DNA from: Cristatella mucedo
Lineage: Eukaryota; Bryozoa; Phylactolaemata; Cristatellidae
DNA length: 64,000 nucleotides
Reading direction: 5' to 3'
Assembly: GCA_009760855.2 (NCBI GenBank)
Contig: WPIO01000034.1
Coordinates: 1,048,501 to 1,112,500, forward strand
Shown here: piece after piece, positions 24,021 to 35,634 of the stretch
Numbering within the stretch: position 1 is the stretch's first letter
How the letters are laid out: each line of letters opens with the position of its first letter
Made by a program: the position numbers and the translations under genes
Notes under the pieces: generated by a model
The model's database searches: none
Seen by the model: only the letters and a program-made list of their open reading frames with translations
Told to the model about the DNA's origin: nothing

Positions 24021-24597
24021 CAGCAACATAAAAATTATTTTAAGCTTTGGTATAAATGCTGCCTAATAATGAGTGATCTCATTTCTGGTTTCAATTCGTT
24101 ATAATTCAGGGAAACCGGAATAATGAACATCTTGACAGTGATAATGTGGCCGATTGAGCATGCCGTTTCAATTGACTGCCCAAGATGACTGATAACCTAC
24201 ATTAGCCGGCAAAAGATGGCATTAATTCCTAGTTCAGTCTACACTTGATTAATGTAAACCAGTTTTGGCTGAGCGACTGAAAAAAAACATTAAGCTATTA
24301 CAGCAGTGATGAATACGGCTATATAGTGGGCTAACAAATACATCAACCTCTGGCACGTGCTTTATTTTCTGAAAGAGCTCCTATTGCTCGAGTTCAATTA
24401 GACAATGAGAGCTAATTTCTTTCTTTGACCGACGGCAGCGACCGGGTCTTTTTCCTTAGCTGGTCGGTGGCATAGGTTTCAGCCTCCTCGTGTCTCAGGT
24501 CGAACTGGGGAATTGTTTTAGTTTTTTCTTTACCCATAAAAATTGTCAAAAGAAGCTTTCAAAAATAAAAGATGAATATTGTGTAGCACTGTAAGAG

Positions 24598-25790
24598 AAC
24601 TAAAGCTGGTTCCAATCGGTTGTGATGACACGTTCAGTTTCAGCACTCATAAACACACCAGGTAAGGAAAAGTACAATAACCAAGCAAATGTTGTGAGGA
24701 AAAGGGTAGTGCTAAGCTTTTTAGTACACGTCATGTCAGGTGATATCGTGAAATGCTTAAGAGGCGAGTTCCAGTGCTTGGGATCGTTCGCATGGAAGGT
24801 ACAGTCTTCAATTGATTTTGGGATGGTCGTCGCCACTGAAAAATGACTTGACTCAGGAGTGGAGATGGTAAGCTGTAGGGGCCGCCGGATTGTAGAGAAT
24901 TTCAAATAGACTGGCCATGGCACTAGAACAAATGGATATTAACATATCCATTAAATAAACCGTAACTAAAACTGCGTTTTGACGTGCTATTTGATGGGAA
25001 GCCGTTTCATGTACATGGCAATAAATATAATGATGTTTTGCAACGTTATTTCAGACAAACCTAACTTGCCAGTTTTGCAACACCTGTAAGCGCCCTATCC
25101 CCTAGCAATTAAGGCATCCAGATACTTAGTTACAAAATTAAATACGAGATGTCAAGAATTCAATAACAAGCTTGTATTTGTATCTCTAAGAAAGCTCGAG
25201 TGTAAGTGACGTTATGAAACTGGCCTTAGGCGGACTTGATTCTGGAGCAGAGGCGGTTCACTTAGTTATAGATCACTTTGGAGCAGGACACCCAGATTGC
25301 GTACAGTGGTTGCAGGAGATATACCAGCCGAGCATAATTTGAGAGTATCTATGCTCTCCTAATTTTCAGTACTACACGTTTTGCTTATACTAAGTCAGCT
25401 GGTTTTACTGTCGTCCATTTTGAGAAAGTTCGAACCCCTCCTAATGCCAATCTCATCAGTACATGGTACAATGAAGCACCAGCTATGCACATTTGACTTA
25501 ATGAAATTCAAAGCACAGGTAAACCTTATGTCATCGGCACGAAAATGAAAGTCTCGATCTCGTGCTTGGCCATCACATCAGTAAGAGGAATTGCCAGGAT
25601 TGCGAAAAGGCATGGGGCCAGGCACAGCTCCTAGAGGTACTCCGTGATTAATTGATTTCCGATCTCTTCATATGCAGTCTGGAATATTCGGTGTACAGAT
25701 ATCGGTTGAACCAGCCCTCAACTTGAGACATACATGTCTTGCCCTCTATGTCGAGCGGGTAAACAATGCGTTATCGTAAAGTTAGCTATT
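24598..25790 (-). mobile_element. Old LINE A copy
   Basis: On the minus strand 25590-25680 reads a degraded HGVPLGAVPGP and RADDIRFT (from [10 protein letters not shown] and YADDTQLY). 24600-24850 reads KHWNSPLKHFTISPDMTCTK, from the AWNSLPTCIRTSPDLTTFK C-terminal block. The middle is barely recognisable, so these may be one copy with internal loss or two copies. Confidence 0.5.
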
Positions 25791-26370
25791 CAGCTACAGT
25801 CAATATTTAATTCGTAATGATACTTAATGTTAAAGTGCGATAAGATTCAAAGGCAGAATACAGCGCAACTAAACTTGAGTCGATGTCGGAGGCTTACGCA
25901 GCAAATGCACAGAACGGTGTGCTCGACAGGCCCAACTAACTTACAAGAAGCGCTAGGAGCTGCACTTGTCAATGACTCTTTAGACGCCACAATTTCAAAC
26001 ACGCAGAATAGACAATAAGCTAACTGGCACCATTAGGACTCCACGACGAGCAATATCAATGTGATCCTGTATCCCTGCAGCTAAGCCCGATTAGCCGTGA
26101 CAAGGCCACGAACTATCCTCCCCCTCCGGGATACCGGATGAACTGAGTGCGAATACAGAAGCGTACTACGAATCTGTGGCCGATGGTCAACCAATGTTAA
26201 TAAGTATATTGGTTTTAGAGTTATATATCATTATTAATAATTTAAAATAATGCAATTCTCAGTTTGATACAGTAAAAAATAAAACCAGATGCAATGCCTG
26301 CCTAAGGTACTCTTACAGACGCACGTACGGTCCGCCCCCTAACGTTAGCTTCCGTCCAGCTCAGCAGGAG

Positions 26371-26455
26371 ATGGACGCTTTAAAGCCACTGATTGAGCTG
26401 GTGTTGCCTCCGCCCTGTTTTAAGACCGTCATTCAAGACGGAGACTTACTTAATG
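26371..26455 (+). CDS. MPDU1-like exon 1
   Basis: Encodes residues 1-28 plus the first base of codon 29 ([17 protein letters not shown]...DLLN). The ATG lies in GAGATGG. The frame stays open for some distance upstream but has no earlier ATG that fits the family N-terminus. The donor is GTACTA, a weak match, yet the DLLN-G-V-CLK junction agrees with the family ('DLLHVPCLK' in vertebrates). Confidence 0.8.
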
Positions 26456-27736
26456 GTACTAATATGTCGTGCTTAGACGTTCTGTGAGATCGCAGCTCTC
26501 AACATGTGCTTGGTCGCATTTTCGTTTGCCATTCGTTATTTGAAAGCCAAAGTGACCGCTAGACGCACTGCACGTGGGGTACCCGGGAACTAACGAGCTG
26601 TACATTTTAGGTGTCTGCTTGAAGATTGCATTGTCCAAGTTTCTCGGCTATTCCATTATTTTGGGGTCGGTTCTAGGTAAGCGCTAGGTGGCCGTAGGGC
26701 ACCGGTTTAAGCTTGCACCGATAGTTTTCTCGTGCGCTCGTGCACTGATCGCCGCCGCTTTGTAGTGAAACTTCCACAGATAATAAAACTTTGGTCCGCC
26801 AAGAGTGGGCAAGGTATCAACATACTCAGCGTCCTGCTGGAGCTGCTCGGCATAACCTCAGCTTCTGCCTATGGTTATGCCAACAAATTTCCAATCAGGT
26901 GAGTACTAACGGATGGTTTATCGACATAACTATTGCCTTGAAAAAAATGTTTTAGTAATCACGTGGATGAATCTTTAATTCTTAACTTCGTATTACTGTA
27001 AGGTTGGCATCTTTTAGATCTGACTGTTTAACAAGAGGGTATACCTCTCCAACTGCCGACTATGGCACAACTTTTTCAGCGGTCCTGAACTGCTACTTCT
27101 ATGCTACTCACTACCTCTGCTCTCCTGACTCTGCTATGCTTCCCACTTTCTCTTTGTTGCGTGAGACGAAGTCTGTTGGCTACCGAATGCCTACCGAAAG
27201 CCGCTTAGGCTGTGAGTGCGCTATACAAAACTCTCCTGCGTAACACCCACATGGTCTTTATGACTTTGTGGAGTTACAGACGGAGATACATTACATTACA
27301 TTACCTGAAAAGTCTGTAATGATTCAGCATGCCTAGCGGTATGTAATGAACACCAAGCCCTCTATAGGGGCTGTGGATTTTAAGATCTCTTCATTGTGGA
27401 TTCGCTCATCTAATATGCTGGCCATCAATTCATTTTCGATTTTCTCTCCGCTAGAGGGCTCGAGCCCCCCCCCCCCGTTTGCAGTCAGGCTATTATATCA
27501 AGCCGGATATAATAAGTACGTAGGTTGAACGTCCTCAGTAATTAGTGTACATTACTAACAATAGCAGGCATCGAGAAAAATGAAAAACCGATTGGCAGTT
27601 CTGGTTATGACAGTACTACTGCTATGGTATTGATTGATGAAGTCTCCTTTATAGCAAATGTAAAGCACCCAGAAAGAGATTGAGTTCTCTGGTGGCGCTT
27701 TATCAAATGTATTATTATTATTATTAGATGGCTGCA

Positions 27737-27784
<48 letters not shown>

Positions 27785-29295
27785 TGTTTTAGACATTAGC
27801 CTTCAAACATCGGCCTGCATACCTCATCGGCAGCAGTCAATCAATAAATGCCCCAGCTCTCAAACTGACCCGAAGGCAGATGTGTTGTGCAGCAACGGTT
27901 GTCAAAAAACCGGTTGTGTTGAAGTTGTTCAATCGCATTGGATAGCAGAATAGTAATGCACCCTTGCAACTTACTTGCTGTTATGGCAAGTCACTGCAGC
28001 AGTTTTGTTCTAGTAACCACTATTGTGGTTCGTGACAGCGATTATCATCTCAGCGATCCTTGACACATCCACCCTCAGCCGAACAGGCTTCTGAATAATG
28101 CTCCGTGCGTTCTCATTCATGTCCTAATGGTTTTGCAGTTCATTTGATAACATCCTGCTCTGGCTGCCGCACACCACTATGTCATGACGGGCTTCGTTTC
28201 CATGCCGCACACCATTATCTCTGCAGGTCCAGGACCAGGAATTGTGGAACTCGCTTCCACAGTTCTTATGCAACAACTCTCCTACTGCCGACTATGGCTC
28301 ATCGTTTTCAGCGGTCCTGAGCTGCTGCCTCCATGCTACTCAGTACCTCAGCTGCTCTCCTGACTCTGCTATGCTTCCCTCTTTCTCTTTGTTGCGTGAG
28401 ACGAAGTCTGTTGGCTACCGAATGCGTACCGAAAGCCGCTTAGGCTGCGAGTGAAAACTCTCTTGCATAACACCCACATGGTCTTTATGACTTTGTGGAG
28501 TTACAGACGGAGATACATTACATTATTACATGACAGGTTTTGTTTCCATGCTGGTCGCGCTCAGCAAACTCTTACCTTTGACACTTCTAAGCCTTGCTCA
28601 GAATTGAATTCGACTGTATCCCCCCCTGCAGCTACATCTTATAAAAGCACCAGCTATCGATGCACCTTCTCTTCATATTTACCTTCGGTCCAGTGAACTT
28701 GTCGTTGTAGTTCTTCTTGTGCTATGCATGCTCACCTTTGCGTGATTTGGTCAGTATTTCTGGTGAGAGGCCCTACACCAGTGGCCCTGGGTGTCTTGTA
28801 TGTTTTCGGATGGTGGCCTAGACATGATGTTGTTGGCTTTGCCTGCTTGTCAAAAGCACATGCCGTGTATGACATTGACCCGTGGCTACGATACTTGATT
28901 ACCTAGATGCAAAGTGCATGCATGGAGATATAGTCGTCGTTTGCCACTGTAAACAAATTGCAGACTATTAATATTAGTAACCCTTTATTCAGTAATTGCC
29001 GTGCCCGTATTACTGTCTGTAGGAAATAGAGTGGTGGACCTAATTTCGACATGCAGCTATCTGTCATTGGTATCATTGTATTTCTAATGATTTTGCCCTG
29101 CCTTGGGCTGATGGTAAATGGGCTGATTTTGAATTCGATCTTAACTCCGGTCATGCTTGAACAGACCCTATAGCGGCATTGTATTTTGTACAGAGACCAA
29201 CTGTTTGAAGGCCGTCTTATTTCAGTAACCTGACAAGCACAGCAGCATTTAGCCAAAACATTGAAATAGCACCCATTCTAGTTAGTGTGTGTGTC

Positions 29296-29339
<44 letters not shown>

Positions 29340-32300
29340 AGTGTGTGTGCGTGCGTGAGTGTGTGTGCGTGCGTGAGTGAGTGAGCGTGCGTGAGTGAGT
29401 GAGCGTGCGTGCGCGCACCCGCCAGTCTATATTTTGAAGTACCAACAGTAGCACTTTCTGCAGCAGCAGTCAGTAAGTGGCTTCACATTGTGCCCTTCAC
29501 GTCTGTGGGCAGTGCTACTCTTCCAGCAGCTATGCAAAAGCTGTAGCAGCAAGTACGGTGTTCTGTTATGAATTAATGAACTTTGCCAGCATATTTATGC
29601 CGTTTCCATGCGATTTGAACTAGCTTTTATAACGTCCATTCTTGCACGTATACCTTTATTGGCATTTGCTCGCCTGAGTGCAAAGTGCACACACTCTCTC
29701 TCTACTGCCAAGTCCAAGTGTGGTTTCACGAGAGCCAAGGATTTGGACCCGTCTGTCATGCTGACTTTGGATATCGAGTCTAGCTACTATTGTTGGTACT
29801 GCCCGTGGTCACAGAATGCCCTAACTTTTGTTTAGTTTTCCTCCGGTTTTCCTTCCAGGCACATATCGTTCGGCTAACAGCCCCAGTGTGTAGCCGCCTG
29901 CCGTCGTCTCTGCTTCTCTCTTCTTTCGCTGCTCTTGCTCCTGCTTCTGCTCCTGCTCCTGTTGCTCTTGCTGCTCTTGCTGCTCCTCCTGCTCCTCCTT
30001 CTCCTGCTCCTGCTCTTCCTTCTCTTGCTGCAGCTCCTGCTCCTCTGTCTCCTGCTCCTGCTCCTCCTTCTCCTGCTCCTCCTGCTCCTGCTCCTCCTTC
30101 TCTTGCTGCTGCTCCTGCTGCTTTTGCTGCTCCTGCTCCTCCTGCTTCTGCTCCTCTTTCTCTTGCTGCTGCTTCTGCTCCTGCTGCTTCTGCTCCGGTT
30201 CCAGCTCCAGATCTTACTACTGCTCCTCCTGGCTGCTGCTTCTGCACCTTCTCCTTCCGGCCACCCCACTCACCTTCGGCTGCACTCACTTTCGGCTGCA
30301 GCTGAAGGTACCAACGCGGCTGCATACTTGGATCCGTGTCTAGTGTAGTACATGCTTTGCTTTTGGTGTATGCTTTTAGCCTGCATGGTTTACATAGTTG
30401 ATAGGCAACTGTCACGCCCGGCTTTCTTACAGTGCCTACGGAGAGGGCTTGTTTCTGCTACTGCAGACACTGACCATTGCCTTCCTGATTCTCCTCTATG
30501 GTAAAGAGACTCTGAAGGCCGTGGCTCTGATCGGCTGCTACGGAGCCGCGTGTGCCTACTTGTTCTCACCCGTTGCCTCGCCCGACCTTATCTGGGCTCT
30601 ACAGGCAGCTAACATGCCTGTGGTAGCCTTGAGCAAGGTGAGCGAGCGCCCGGCTGTACCTGCAGTTGCCGCTGCCTGCCCGGTGGCAGCACTCGTCTGT
30701 AGCATGGGCAGGTCGTAGCTGGGCCTTCCGGTGAAATGTAGCTGTCACTGCTGGAAGCCGTCGTAATGGCTGTCCAGTGAGCTCGTGAAGGCACGGGATA
30801 TCGGCTGGGCTGTGGCGAGTGCAGAACTTTTCAAAAGTACAGTCCCACCGAGTATAATAAGTGAACAACGTTGGTCTAAAGGAGCCGTGAGGTGCTGGGG
30901 CTGGCTCCACTGGCTCCAGTGAACCGTGACCGCTGCAGTCAAAAAAGGGGACAGCTGCCGCTCGTAGTCGGTGCGTTATAAAACAGCAAAAGACCCACGT
31001 GGTTGCTGAGGTGCTAGGACATTTGAATGTAGCGTTTCTAGAAGCTAACAAGCTGGAATTTAATTTAGCTTTATTCTACAGACGTGACCTCTGTCCTCTG
31101 TGCTGTCCGTGTATGCATGAGGGAAGAACTTTCCCTACCTTCGGGGGGGGGAGAGCTTCATGAAAAAATGCTAGGCGCTAGGAGCTACTATAGCTATGGC
31201 TACTCCTAAGTTGCACGATAATTGCAACAATTAGGGCATTAAAGCAGGTGCCATAGTCTAGGTGTACATCGTGAACGACTGCTTCACAAGCATATTTCAA
31301 AAATTTCTCAGCATCAAAGCTTTTCAAAATTCGTCGTTGCACAAAGTTGGTGTTATAATGCACACACGACAGAACAGGAATAGTAAACCAGATTTGGCAG
31401 TGACCCCAGGTGGTCAGAAGGCAAGCAACAAGGTCAGTGACACATGCATCCCTAGTGATCGTGAGATCCAGAGCATAGCCTCCTGTGAGTCGTATGGCTA
31501 ACATGTTGGACCCAGCTGAAGTTGTCCAGACAGTCGAGTAGTGAGAGGACCTGGTTGTGGCTAGGGTTGTCAGCGTAATTGGGAGAGTCTCCGGCAGCCA
31601 ATAACGGCCTACCGCACAAGAATATTTTCGTGATGAGCTCCGAAAATTCCCACGAAGACATGGTGAAACCGCCAGGCTGAAGTCGGCAGATTACAGCTGT
31701 AAAAGGCCTGGCCTTAGATGGTGATCTAATAGCAACTGATTGAAATGATGGTTAATGCAAAAACAAACTGCAGGTCTTGTGACCCAAAACTGACAGCAAA
31801 AGCTTCAAAATAGTTTTTAGTCGAAGCAGCTGTAAGAGACGTGATTTGGTTGAGTCAGTTGACTCACCTAAATAGGATGGACAATCTGTAGGATCGGTTG
31901 GAGTCGTGTCTTTGAGATCCAATCCTGCCCCTCTACGACTCTAGAAGAGCTGCTTAGCCTGCCACAGTTTCACTACTGCAACGCTACGTTAGGCACGTGT
32001 TGGAGATCATCAAACGTTCGGGAGCTTTATCTTCTGCAGTCGTGAACATGTATAGGTAAACCTTTCCGACCGTTTTGTAGATATGTTGCTTCCTGCTTAC
32101 ATCCTGGTTAGGTATGGTTTGCATTATCGTTTGTTCTTCAACGCTGAAGTCGTCAGAACTTCCTACCCTTTTCAAACATATTCGCCTTTTGAAAGCTGCC
32201 CAAAGTAGATTGTCGATTGTGGGACCAATTATATAAGTATTTCCTTGACTATTTCATCTGAAATACGGGGTACTTCAGGGATCTGCGCTTGGTCCCATTC

Positions 32301-34497
32301 TTTTCACGATTGATGCTGTCCCTCTTGCCGTTGTGGTTGCCAAGCACAATATAAGCTTTCACTTCTATGCAGATGACACTCAATTGTACCTATGGTTTGA
32401 TCCCTCCCAGCCCTCCAGCACATCGACTTCTCTCAACTCCCTTGCTGCATGTATTTTTGAAATCAGCACATGGATAGCAGCAAACTAAAAAAAAATGATT
32501 GATAAAACAAACTTACTAGTTACGGGAAGCCGGGTGTGATTAAGATATTGTGAAGGCTAACAATCAAAATTGGCTGTGCCAGCATCTCCTGTTGAATCTG
32601 CACGAAACCTAGCTATCATGTTCCAAAGTGACCTTTCATAAGCCGACTACTTCAGCTCCGCAGTCAAGTCTGCCTACTTTCAGCTGCATAACACTGCTTA
32701 TATTCGGCCTTGTTTAGATAGATATATCACATCTATATCGGTCCATGCATTTGTAACATCCCGTCTTGACTTTTGTAACTCACTGTTTTATAGTGTACTG
32801 GCCTGTGCAATCAGGCGCTTACAGCCTGTGCAAAACTCTGCGGCTAGGCCTGTCTGTCGTGAGCTTCGAAGTTACCACCTCTCAGCATTTCTAGCCTAAC
32901 TGCCCTGGCTCCATGTAAGCACCGCATCGACTTGATGGTTTTGTCAATCACTTTTAGGCTGCTTCCTCATTCTCTGGCTCGAGCCTAGCCAGACAAACCT
33001 ATCGGAACTCCTCCCCAACCAGGGTAGGCATCGTGCCACCTGCTTTTCAGAATCAAATCGTTTAGCTATACCTCGTACTAACCATAAATCCTGAGGAGAT
33101 TGTGCCTCTGGTCGGTATGCTCAGGTCCTGTGCGGACGCTAAGTTTGCTGTTCTATTCCTCTGCTTAAAGACCGTTGGCGACAGAAGCTTTAGCTGTGCA
33201 GGTCCTAGACTGTGGAACTCGCTTCCGAAATTCTTACGAAACGACAACTACTCTCCTACTGCCGACTGTTGCTCATTTTCAGTGGTCCTGAGCTGCTGCT
33301 TCCATGCTACTCACTACCTCAACTGCTCTCCTGACTCGGCTATGCTTCCCACCTTCTCTTTGTTGCATGAGACGAAGTCTGTTGGCTACCGAATGCATAC
33401 CGAAAGCCGCTTAAGCTGTGAGTGAGCTATACAAACCACTCTCCTGCATAACACCCACCTGGTCTTTATGACTTTGTGGAGTTACAGACGGAGATGCATT
33501 ACATTACATTGTGCTCCCAAAGCTTGGAACTTACTCCCTACAGATGCCACTACAGCCCCCCCACTTGAGGTTTAAAGCGAAGCTCTAAGCGCATCAATTT
33601 ATCACCGCATTTAGTGGGTCTCTCTGCGATTCGTTCTGTATGTGCTTATGCCTGCTGACACTGTGCATGCTGATACTACTACATTTACGAGTTGGTACTG
33701 TGCATCTCACCCTAACCGTGTAATGCTTGTTGACATTGCGCGTGTTACCACTGACCGTTTGATCGTGCTTCTTTTGCACGGTACTGGTACTGGAAAAGTG
33801 CCGCGTAAAAGAATAAGTTGCTCTTTAAGGGTGCCATACAAATGCATAATTGTTGTGATTGCTGCTCGCCCATTTGTCTTTGTGCTAGCAGCACGTGAGC
33901 GGCCGCTTGTGCATGCGCAAGTGCTGTAATCCCGACTGGTGCGTTGCTCCAGTGCGTTTCTTTGCACAATGCATCGCCGAATGCTGCCATCTGCTTAGGT
34001 AAAAGAACGTGTGATAAGGCGGCCTCGCCTCGTTCCTAACGGCGTAGCGTTCGCTAGCTGTGGCTTCCCTATCTGAGACGCTGCCTGGGAGCCAGGCGCT
34101 AGTGAGCTAGCTGTCTCTTACGTCGCTAGTTGACAGAAGCAGCAGCGTGGCCTGCAGCCGGCACGCGTGCCCTCGGTTGGTCTGCCTCCTAGTGGTAAAG
34201 TGCTACGCAATCTCGTTCGTGCAGATGATACAGGCAATGGAAAACTTCAAAAATGGAAGCACTGGGCAACTGTCAGCCGTGACAGTGTGTTTGCTCTTCG
34301 CTGGCTCTCTGGCGCGCATATTCACCTCAGTTCAAGAAACGAGCGACTCTACCATGATCCTGACGTATATTGTCGGGAGCCTGTGCAACGGCATAATTTT
34401 CGCACAAGTTCTTTTCTATTGGAACTCGAAATCCGCCAGCCGTGGCAGCCATAGCTCTTCTGAGGCAACTAAACATTCAAAGAAGAAACAGCGCTAG
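26371..34497 (+). CDS. MPDU1-like ER membrane protein (five-exon gene)
   Basis: Exons 26371-26455, 26611-26676, 26766-26898, 30433-30637 and 34225-34497 join in frame to 253 codons plus stop. MPDU1 is a multispanning PQ-loop protein of the ER needed for use of dolichol-phosphate mannose and glucose in N-glycan, GPI-anchor and mannosylation pathways. The predicted protein keeps the first PQ-loop (V51[16 protein letters not shown], P54/Q55), the [18 protein letters not shown] block, and the second loop [11 protein letters not shown] followed by [13 protein letters not shown] (residues 173-196). It ends in NSKSAS and a lysine-rich tail whose last four residues are KKQR, a KKXX-type ER retrieval signal. 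The vertebrate protein is about 247 residues, so this looks full length. The start has G at -3 and +4. All introns are GT-AG and phases agree. No functional test is possible here. Confidence 0.93.
26611..26676 (+). CDS. MPDU1-like exon 2
   Basis: Begins after TACATTTTAG and ends before GTAAGC. Encodes [20 protein letters not shown] and L, the first membrane segment. The exon is 66 nt and enters and leaves at phase 1. The flanking introns are 155 and 89 nt. Confidence 0.92.
26766..26898 (+). CDS. MPDU1-like exon 3 (first PQ-loop)
   Basis: Begins after TTTGTAG and ends before GTGAGT. Encodes the PQ motif [16 protein letters not shown], then a helix [20 protein letters not shown] and the NKFPI block. 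Phase 1 in, phase 2 out. Confidence 0.95.
27030..27306 (+). mobile_element. LINE B 3' fragment in intron 3
   Basis: The translation [20 protein letters not shown] and [13 protein letters not shown] match 56710-56890, followed by the 3' UTR and ATTACATTACATTAC. One of the least diverged fragments in the window. Confidence 0.85.
27640..27726 (+). mobile_element. LINE A 3' hairpin and tail in intron 3
   Basis: TAGCAAATGTAAAGCACCCAG through GTGGCGCTTTATCAAATG and then (ATT)n. A change in the left arm (GCACC) disturbs the stem pairing seen at 17585. Confidence 0.75.
27739..27782. repeat. (TA)n microsatellite
   Basis: An uninterrupted TA run of about 44 bp just after the LINE A tail. Confidence 0.95.
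28225..28527 (+). mobile_element. LINE B 3' fragment in intron 3
   Basis: Starts near GGTCCAGGACCAGGAATTGTG and continues with [17 protein letters not shown] and [19 protein letters not shown], ending in ACATTACATTATTACA. Coding part frameshifted near the start. Confidence 0.8.
28560..28700 (+). mobile_element. Possible LINE 'family C' 3' coding remnant
   Basis: A short stretch ending TCCAGTGAACTTGTCGTTG resembles the ends at 18070-18110 and 36440-36460. Weak. Confidence 0.3.
29285..29415. repeat. (GT)n microsatellite in intron 3
   Basis: A pure GT core of about 45 bp followed by GTGTGCGTGCGTGAGTGA-type higher-order units of about 14-16 bp. Confidence 0.95.
29925..30235. repeat. CTG/CTC trinucleotide tract in intron 3
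   Basis: About 300 bp of imperfect CTGCTC/CTCCTT triplets, all pyrimidine-rich on the + strand. Every frame is open: poly-Leu or Ala/Pro on + and Arg/Ser on -. These ORFs are by-products of the repeat. The tract lies about 200 bp before the exon 4 acceptor. Confidence 0.9.
30433..30637 (+). CDS. MPDU1-like exon 4
   Basis: Begins after TTTCTTACAG and ends before GTGAGC. Encodes [20 protein letters not shown] and further membrane segments to MPVVALSK. It enters at phase 2 and leaves at phase 0. A 300-bp pyrimidine-rich CTG/CTC tract lies about 200 bp before the acceptor. Confidence 0.95.
31190..31690 (-). mobile_element. LINE B endonuclease-region fragment in intron 4
   Basis: On the minus strand 31452-31661 reads [20 protein letters not shown] and [21 protein letters not shown], and 31178-31504 reads [25 protein letters not shown] and [19 protein letters not shown]. 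These match the APE-type endonuclease end and linker of the LINE B copy at 54340-54700. Confidence 0.75.
32250..33780 (+). mobile_element. LINE A copy in intron 4, split by LINE B
   Basis: 32260-32400 reads [15 protein letters not shown] and [20 protein letters not shown], matching LINE A with YADD kept. Degraded C-terminal blocks follow to about 33120. The 3' part resumes at 33511 (GTGCTCCCAAAGCTTGGAAC, matching TATGCTCCCACAGCCTGGAA) and fades near 33780 before the hairpin. Multiple stops. Confidence 0.8.
33122..33510 (+). mobile_element. LINE B 3' fragment inside LINE A
   Basis: LINE B sequence ([33 protein letters not shown], then ATTACATTACATT) interrupts LINE A. TGCTC is present at both junctions (GTATGCTC on the left, GTGCTC on the right), consistent with a short target-site duplication. 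Confidence 0.8.
34225..34497 (+). CDS. MPDU1-like exon 5 (second PQ-loop and tail)
   Basis: Begins after CGTTCGTGCAG. Encodes [20 protein letters not shown], the [11 protein letters not shown] block, the last membrane helix ending FAQVLFYWN, and a hydrophilic Ser/Lys-rich tail to TAG at 34495. Confidence 0.95.
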   Translation: MIQAMENFKNGSTGQLSAVTVCLLFAGSLARIFTSVQETSDSTMILTYIVGSLCNGIIFAQVLFYWNSKSASRGSHSSSEATKHSKKKQR

Positions 34498-34499
34498 GG

Positions 34500-35110
34500 A
34501 GTAGCACGTCGGCCCCTGTTCTTATCCGTGCGTGTACAGCACGTGCCTGTACTTGGATTAGGGGTGCTGCTGTCACTGGTGCCTCTATTTTTCGTCGAAC
34601 TGGACAGCATGCTGTCACTGCTGCACTGCCTCTGAGCCTCGTTTTCCACTTTCTGTTCAGTGATGAGTGAGAATAGTTCGTTGGTAATAACGCTCGTGTG
34701 TTGTTTCTAGACAGGTGCGTTCTAAGCCGAAAACCTAGTTTCCCCAGCACATTTTGCCTGCGACCGATGTCGCGTTTCCACTCGATCCAGATCTCAAAAC
34801 GTTCGTTCATTCATGTTGTGCTATGGGCAATAAAATGCACGTGCATGCTGATAAAGTCATCGCTCCCTCTCTGGCATCTTCCTTTCATTTTCATGTGTGT
34901 GTATATCTATCAATCACTTGTTCGCGCTTCAGGCCTCAGCATAGTAGGTATGCTACCTGGGCGGCGCCGCTGGCGGAGCTTCTTGCCTCTAGCTATGCTA
35001 GTTTGTGAAAACGCCTGATTACGGTCGCAGGCAGCTCCATATATGTGACATCTAAAGTAGAAGTTGAATTGAACCAGTTCGGCAATGTGAATAGCCTAAA
35101 AGGTCTTAGC
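34500..35110. other. Likely MPDU1 3' UTR and intergenic DNA
   Basis: Follows the MPDU1 stop codon. Overlapping frames of about 110 codons occur on both strands but show no domain. No repeat family recognised. Confidence 0.45.
34829..34834 (+). promoter_or_regulatory. Candidate MPDU1 polyadenylation signal
   Basis: The first canonical AATAAA after the MPDU1 stop, about 330 nt downstream. A T/GT-rich stretch follows at 34880-34925. Confidence 0.4.
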
Positions 35111-35111
35111 C

Positions 35112-35222
35112 CCCCCCCCCGGGGTTAAGGTGCTCCGGCTTCACGACCAATGGCTGCTAAAGCTGTTCGGCCTCCACGTAAGGGAGGCCGTTAAAGCCTG
35201 ATTGATTGAGTTTAATCAATGG
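35112..35222 (+). mobile_element. Possible SINE fragment
   Basis: GGGGTTAAGGTGCTCCGGCT followed by TCACGACC, and a 3' part GGAGGCCGTTAAAGCCTGAT and TGATTGAG, resembles pieces of the tRNA-derived repeat at 49767-49960. No B box is visible, so this is tentative. Confidence 0.35.
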
Positions 35223-35289
35223 TAACGACGGAATTTTCGTAGTACACTTAAGGCAGCCCAATATTTCTGTGTCTATTTCTGTCTTTCTT

Positions 35290-35325
35290 TCTGCCTGTGT
35301 TTCTCTCTGTCTGTCGCTCTCTCTG

Positions 35326-35406
<81 letters not shown>

Positions 35407-35409
35407 GTG

Positions 35410-35462
<53 letters not shown>

Positions 35463-35483
35463 TCTTGTCTCTCTCGCTATGCC
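35290..35483. repeat. (CT)n microsatellite
   Basis: About 190 bp of CT with GTCT interruptions. The Ser/Leu repeat frames across it are artefacts. Confidence 0.95.
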
Positions 35484-35607
35484 AGCAGGATACTTACCTT
35501 ACTTTTAATAAATTCTTAGCTATAGCTTTTATCTGGCAGAGAGTTGTGGAAAAGTAGCCTGAAAAGAGATCAACTTATTTTGGTGAACTGTACTAGAGAC
35601 ACTGTCT

Positions 35608-35634
35608 ATTATTATTATTATTATTATTATTATT
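35608..35634. repeat. (ATT)n microsatellite
   Basis: About nine ATT units. It could be a detached LINE A tail, but no hairpin precedes it. Confidence 0.8.

Larger units (their letters stand above)
26899..30432 (+). other. MPDU1 intron 3, filled with repeats
   Basis: This intron holds two LINE B 3' fragments, one LINE A tail, a (TA)n tract, a poly-C run (about 27465-27476), a GT tract and a CTG/CTC tract. No nested gene was found. About 28720-29280 and 29430-29900 have no feature I recognise. Confidence 0.8.

Noticed and set aside
29935-30348. Poly-leucine frame, possible membrane protein
   Set aside because: The same triplet tract read in the plus strand.
29780-30415. Arg/Ser-rich and Ala/Gly-rich frames on the minus strand that look like an SR splicing factor or low-complexity protein
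   Set aside because: They are translations of the CTG/CTC triplet tract inside MPDU1 intron 3. All frames are open because of the repeat, and no RRM or other domain is attached.
35206-35557. Leu/Ser repeat frames
   Set aside because: They come from the (CT)n microsatellite.
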